Positions 5,444 through 8,906 of a DNA stretch of 8,906 nt are shown one piece after another. Within the stretch, counting starts at the first letter, position 1. Each line of letters begins with the position of its first letter. The notes beneath the pieces were generated by a model. The model had not been told where the DNA came from and did no database searches. It saw nothing but the letters and a program-made list of their open reading frames with translations. The translations under genes and the position numbers were made by a program. The stretch covers positions 1 to 8,906 of the forward strand of contig CATYEA010000073.1 in assembly GCA_958405355.1 (NCBI GenBank), read 5' to 3'. The stretch comes from an uncultured Lachnospiraceae bacterium. Its GTDB lineage: Bacteria > Bacillota > Clostridia > Lachnospirales > Lachnospiraceae.

Positions 5444-7120
5444 ATGTTAAATTATCAGAGATATAAACGAGTACCAGTATTGGATTATAAAGAACGGCAG
5501 TGGCCGAACAAGGAAATCCAGAAAGCGCCGATCTGGTGCAGTGTGGATTTGAGAGATGGTAATCAGGCTTTGATTGAGCCGATGGTCGTTGAAGAAAAAC
5601 TGGAGTTTTTCAATATGTTGGTAAAACTGGGATTTAAGGAAATCGAGATTGGCTTCCCGTCAGCATCCCAGTTGGAATATGATTTTCTTCGAACGCTGGT
5701 AGAACGCAAAATGATTCCGGATGATGTGCGTGTACAGATTCTGTGTCAGTGCCGTCAGCATTTGATCGATAAGTCCTTTGAAGCTATTAAAGGTATTAAG
5801 AACGTTGTCTTTCATATTTATAATTCCACATCAACCCTGCAGAGAGATGTGGTATTCCATATGAATCGGGAAGAGATTAAACAGATTGCCATTGAGGGAA
5901 CAAAGATGGTCAAAGAAGGTGCCAAGAATTTTGATGGAAATCTTTGGCTGGAATATTCTCCGGAAAGTTTCACAGGAACAGAAATGGATTTCGCTCTGGA
6001 AGTGTGTGAGGCCGTTAAAGAAGTATGGCAGCCGACCGTTGAGCGTCCGATCATCTTTAATCTTCCGGCAACGGTTGAAATGAATACACCGAATGTTTAC
6101 GCAGACCAGATAGAATGGATGAGTACCCACTTTACAGAACGTGAAAAGATCATTTTGAGTATTCATCCGCACAATGACCGGGGCTGTGGTGTTGCCGCTA
6201 CCGAACTTGCATTGCTGGCCGGAGCAGACCGTGTGGAAGGTACATTGTTTGGCAATGGCGAACGTACAGGTAATGTGGATATTTTAAATGTGGCCTATAA
6301 CATGTTCTCACAGGGTATTAACCCGGAACTGAACATTGAAAATGTCAATGAGATCATTGAAGTGACAGAACGCTGCACAAAGATGGGCGTTCCGCCGAGA
6401 CATCCTTATGCAGGCAAATTGGTATTTACTGCCTTCTCAGGTTCCCACCAGGATGCGATCAGTAAAGGTATGCAGGCGCTTCATGAGAGACATTCAACGA
6501 TATGGGAAGTGCCGTATCTGCCGATTGATCCGTCCGATGTTGGACGTGAATATGAACCATTAGTACGTATTAACAGCCAGTCTGGTAAGGGCGGTGTAGC
6601 CTTTGTTTTGGAACAGTATTATGGCTTCAAACTTCCAAAAGAAATGCACAAAGAACTTGCGGATAAGATTCAGGCCATGTCTGAGGCCCAGGGTGAAGTG
6701 TCACCAGAGCAGATCATGGATACCTTCCGCAATATGTATATTAATGCCAAAGAACCGCTTCATTTCCGTAAAGCGAGAATTGAAGATATCAGCGATGATC
6801 AGGGTGAATATGATACAAAAGTTATTCTTACCTACACAGATCACGGTGAAGAAAAGATTATCGAAGGTTATGGCAATGGTCCGATTGATGCTGTTAAACA
6901 TGGTCTGTGCCAGCAGTCAGGTTTCCGTACCAAGCTGACTATGTATCATGAACATGCGCTGACACTTGGTTCCGATTCTCAGGCCGCCAGCTACATCCAG
7001 TTGGTAAATTCAGATACTGGTGTTGCTGCTTATGGTGTAGGTATTAGTTCCAACATCAACCGTTCTTCCTTCCGGGCTATTTTCAGTGCGTTGAACCGTC
7101 TGTTCTATCCGGAAGCATAG
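5444..7120 (+). CDS. leuA: 2-isopropylmalate synthase, type 2 (LeuA)
   Basis: LeuA condenses acetyl-CoA with 2-ketoisovalerate to 2-isopropylmalate, the committed step of leucine synthesis in the cytoplasm, and is normally inhibited by leucine. The protein has 558 residues, as expected for the type 2 (yeast/actinobacterial-style) form. The N-terminal YKERQWPNKEIQKAPIWCSV leads into DLRDGNQ (35-41) of the TIM barrel. Metal and catalytic residues are present: Asp and Arg of DLRDG, HPHND (241-245) and GNGERTGN (270-277). RINSQSGKGG (375-384) marks the linker, and the C-terminal regulatory domain (about 430-556) ends in VNSDTGVAAYGVGISSNINR. No frameshift or missing motif. leuB, leuC and leuD are not in the window. 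A GNAT gene follows after 10 bp, probably co-transcribed. Confidence 0.97.
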   Translation: MLNYQRYKRVPVLDYKERQWPNKEIQKAPIWCSVDLRDGNQALIEPMVVEEKLEFFNMLVKLGFKEIEIGFPSASQLEYDFLRTLVERKMIPDDVRVQILCQCRQHLIDKSFEAIKGIKNVVFHIYNSTSTLQRDVVFHMNREEIKQIAIEGTKMVKEGAKNFDGNLWLEYSPESFTGTEMDFALEVCEAVKEVWQPTVERPIIFNLPATVEMNTPNVYADQIEWMSTHFTEREKIILSIHPHNDRGCGVAATELALLAGADRVEGTLFGNGERTGNVDILNVAYNMFSQGINPELNIENVNEIIEVTERCTKMGVPPRHPYAGKLVFTAFSGSHQDAISKGMQALHERHSTIWEVPYLPIDPSDVGREYEPLVRINSQSGKGGVAFVLEQYYGFKLPKEMHKELADKIQAMSEAQGEVSPEQIMDTFRNMYINAKEPLHFRKARIEDISDDQGEYDTKVILTYTDHGEEKIIEGYGNGPIDAVKHGLCQQSGFRTKLTMYHEHALTLGSDSQAASYIQLVNSDTGVAAYGVGISSNINRSSFRAIFSALNRLFYPEA

Positions 7121-7130
7121 GAAATGTTCT

Positions 7131-7640
7131 ATGGGAAATGTGATTATTGAAACGCCTCGTCTGATTCTCCGGGAATTTGTCCCAGAGGATCTGGCGGGGC
7201 TGTATTCTTTATATGAAGAAAGTGATACACGATTTTTACAGCCATTGTCGGAAAATCGGGAAGAGGAACTGGAAAAACTGAAAAGTTATATTCATTATAT
7301 TTATGGTTTTTACGGTTTCGGCCTTTGGGCTGTGTGTCTCAAAGAAAATGGCCGTCTCATCGGACGCTGCGGTCTCCAGGTGGAATTTATCGGGGACCAG
7401 GGAGACTATGAGCTTGGCTATATGATTTCGGGAAAATATGAGGGAATGGGATATGCGAAAGAGGCTGTGGAGGCCATCCTTGAATATGCCGACGAGGAAT
7501 TAGAGGCTCCGAGAGTCATCCTGCGTATTGACGATGCAAATCTGCCTTCCTGGCATTTTGCAGAAAAAATGGGATTTCGTTTATTGCCGCAAAGACTGGA
7601 GAGGGAGCCGGATGTCCGTTTATATGTGTACGACTTGTGA
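7131..7640 (+). CDS. GNAT family N-acetyltransferase (RimJ/RimL-like)
   Basis: A 169-residue acetyl-CoA-dependent acetyltransferase of the GNAT fold. The start ETPRLILREFVPEDL (7-21) is typical of the RimJ/RimL subgroup. The acetyl-CoA pyrophosphate loop is KYEGMGYAKEAV (102-113), a Q/RxxGxG/A variant with Lys and a Met inside. It follows the beta strand YELGYMI (93-99). The C-terminal NLPSWHFAEKMGFRLL (137-152) is the usual motif-B segment, with the family Asn-xx-Ser changed to NLPS. The substrate cannot be told; ribosomal protein N-termini, antibiotics or small amines are all used by relatives. The start is supported by AGGAAA overlapping the leuA stop. The 10-bp gap suggests read-through from leuA, but no metabolic link is evident. 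Confidence 0.9.
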   Translation: MGNVIIETPRLILREFVPEDLAGLYSLYEESDTRFLQPLSENREEELEKLKSYIHYIYGFYGFGLWAVCLKENGRLIGRCGLQVEFIGDQGDYELGYMISGKYEGMGYAKEAVEAILEYADEELEAPRVILRIDDANLPSWHFAEKMGFRLLPQRLEREPDVRLYVYDL

Positions 7641-7671
7641 ATAAAAAGTTAATAAAATATTACAAAAACAC

Positions 7672-7700
7672 TTCAAATTTTATGCGAAGTATGTTAGAAT
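7672..7700 (+). promoter_or_regulatory. Extended -10 promoter of the secreted C39/SH3b gene
   Basis: TAGAAT (7695-7700), preceded by TG at 7692-7693, lies 17 bp from TTCAAA (7672-7677), a four-of-six -35. The leader is about 37 nt. The surrounding 7641-7743 region is very AT-rich. A short ACTTC/GAAGT inverted repeat covers the -35 and spacer. I find no convincing terminator for the upstream GNAT gene here. Confidence 0.6.
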
Positions 7701-7743
7701 ATAGAAGATATTTTATAATTATGATTTTTGGAAGGGACATGTT

Positions 7744-8906
7744 ATGAATAAGAAATTCATTCTTTTTATGACTTCATTGTCACTGGCTGTAGCACCGATG
7801 GGTGTATTTGCCAGCGAATATAGCGGATCGACGGCGACCATTGAAGCTGTAGAAGGACGGGCAAATCTGCAGGCGGCGACCGGAGAGTATAAGTCGTGGA
7901 AACAGTATGATCCGCGCTGGGCAAGTCAGCGTCTGGGTTCCAGTGCAGATACGATGTCTGAGTCAGGATGTTTGGTGGTGGCGATTGCTACCCTGATGGT
8001 GCATTCCGGCTGTGCGGATGAAAATGGTGTTGATCCGGGGAAATTATGTACATATTTAAGTAATAACGGCGGCTTTACATCAAATGGTGAACTTTATTGG
8101 GGCAAGGTAAACGGAGCAGTGGATGGTTTTAGTTTGGCCAGCTGGGGCGTGGACCTTTCAGGAAGTCGTTATGATAAAGTGGCTCAGATTAAGAGCTATT
8201 TGGACAGAGGCTACTATGTTGTTGCTTCTGTAGGTTACGGTGCCCATTGGGTTGCTGTAGATTCTGCAGATGGTGATGGAAATATTAATATTTTTGACCC
8301 AGCCTATTCCTACAGCAAGCTGTTTGGAAATTATTCCGATGCAGGAGTCACACGTATAGCTCTGTTTTCAGGTAATGGCAGCGGTAACGGAAGTATTGAT
8401 GTACCATCAAATGGCAACAATACAACACTGGAAAACTATAATGCCACAGGTAAGGTCAATGTTGGTGCTTCCTATTTAAATGTCCGGAATGGTGTGGGTA
8501 CCGATAAAGGATATCTGACAGATAGTGTGGGAAACCGGATTACTTTGCAGAACAACGAAACGGTGACGATTACCGGTAAAGGAAAGGACAGTTCGGGAAA
8601 TGTCTGGTATCGTGTGGCCATCAATGGTCTGACCGGTTATGTCTTTGGCGCTTATATTGAGATTACTACAAATAGTAATAATAATAACAATAATACATCC
8701 CAGGAGAAAAAATCGGGTAAGGTGAACGCAAGTTATGTTAATGTTCGCAGCGGAGCCGGAACGAATTATTCGATTCTTGCAGTGGCTTCTCAAAATGAAG
8801 AAATTACTGTTTTAGGAGAAGAAAAAGACAGCAGCGGAGCAACATGGTATAAGATTGACTATGATGGTACAGCAGCCTATATCCATTCAGATTATGTAAC
8901 TCTGGA
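7744..8906 (+). CDS. Secreted C39-like cysteine peptidase with SH3b repeats (partial, C-terminus off window)
   Basis: The frame is open from the ATG at 7744 (GGAAGGGA at 7730-7737) through the right edge, giving 387 codons. Residues 1-23 are a signal peptide (MNKKF, hydrophobic core, VFA before Ser24), with no lipobox. Residues about 50-210 resemble the C39-like (peptidase_C39_2) papain-fold domain: WKQYDPRWASQRLGS, then a catalytic Cys76 in SESGCLVVAIATLM, His168 in GAHWVAVD, and Asp185 in INIFDPAYS. A Gly/Asn/Ser-rich linker leads to two bacterial SH3 repeats, at about 236-307 (YLNVRNGVG) and 325-387 (YVNVRSGAG), joined by a poly-Asn linker. SH3b domains usually bind peptidoglycan, so the protein probably sits at the cell wall and cuts peptides or wall cross-bridges. 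The substrate is unknown and more repeats may follow beyond the window. Confidence 0.88.
   Translation, partial: MNKKFILFMTSLSLAVAPMGVFASEYSGSTATIEAVEGRANLQAATGEYKSWKQYDPRWASQRLGSSADTMSESGCLVVAIATLMVHSGCADENGVDPGKLCTYLSNNGGFTSNGELYWGKVNGAVDGFSLASWGVDLSGSRYDKVAQIKSYLDRGYYVVASVGYGAHWVAVDSADGDGNINIFDPAYSYSKLFGNYSDAGVTRIALFSGNGSGNGSIDVPSNGNNTTLENYNATGKVNVGASYLNVRNGVGTDKGYLTDSVGNRITLQNNETVTITGKGKDSSGNVWYRVAINGLTGYVFGAYIEITTNSNNNNNNTSQEKKSGKVNASYVNVRSGAGTNYSILAVASQNEEITVLGEEKDSSGATWYKIDYDGTAAYIHSDYVTL
8671..8694 (+). repeat. AAT/AAC codon repeat in the SH3b linker
   Basis: Eight codons, all AAT or AAC except one AGT, encode a near-pure Asn linker between the two SH3b repeats. The in-frame trinucleotide run could change length by slippage without breaking the frame. 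Confidence 0.7.

Noticed and set aside
5831..6938. Open frames overlapping leuA on both strands
   Set aside because: All fall within an unbroken LeuA with every catalytic motif, so they are by-products of its codon use.
7641..7743. A terminator between the GNAT and C39/SH3b genes
   Set aside because: The region is AT-rich with only a 5-bp ACTTC/GAAGT inverted repeat and no following T-run, so an intrinsic terminator cannot be supported.
8476..8793. Minus-strand open frame of 105 codons near the right edge
   Set aside because: It is antisense to the SH3b repeats, which continue in frame through the window end; no ribosome site or family match.

Overview
The window looks like a chromosomal segment of a low-to-mid GC, Gram-positive, anaerobic Clostridia member, most likely Lachnospiraceae. 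This rests on the strong AGGAGG ribosome sites, consensus sigma-A promoters, a cdaA-cdaR pair, an HPr carrying the Firmicutes regulatory Ser46, a two-domain type 2 LeuA, and a secreted C39-like/SH3b wall protein. The taxon is inferred from protein style, not from a marker gene. No tRNA, rRNA, CRISPR array, insertion sequence or phage gene was seen.

Layout. (1) Bases 1-1041, minus strand: a PurF-like amidophosphoribosyltransferase homologue, cut by the left edge. Its PRPP loop is intact, but its glutaminase domain lacks the catalytic Cys and other glutamine-site signatures. (2) Bases 1042-1295: a divergent promoter region with a 28-bp interrupted inverted repeat over the leftward promoter and a strong extended -10 promoter reading right. 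(3) Bases 1296-4976: a four-gene run of two unrecognised membrane proteins joined by a TAATG overlap, then cdaA (diadenylate cyclase) and cdaR (YbbR-repeat regulator of CdaA), which overlap by 23 bp. This looks like one c-di-AMP operon, and glmM, the usual partner in Bacilli, does not follow. (4) Bases 5072-5335: a small Cys-rich HPr-family gene with its own likely promoter and a very good terminator. (5) Bases 5394-7640: leuA (2-isopropylmalate synthase, type 2) from a promoter that begins inside the preceding terminator's T-run, followed 10 bp later by a GNAT acetyltransferase. (6) Bases 7744-8906: a secreted protein with signal peptide, C39-like cysteine peptidase domain and two SH3b repeats, cut by the right edge.

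How the genes may work together. CdaA makes c-di-AMP at the membrane and CdaR controls it from outside. The two co-transcribed membrane proteins are the best candidate for something undescribed: a possible partner, sensor or effector of c-di-AMP signalling. The larger one ends in a Lys-rich linker and an acidic/aromatic tail with two FDEL repeats, which looks like a docking peptide. The other blocks (HPr, leuA plus GNAT, secreted C39/SH3b protein) seem to be separate transcription units with no clear functional link to the cda operon.
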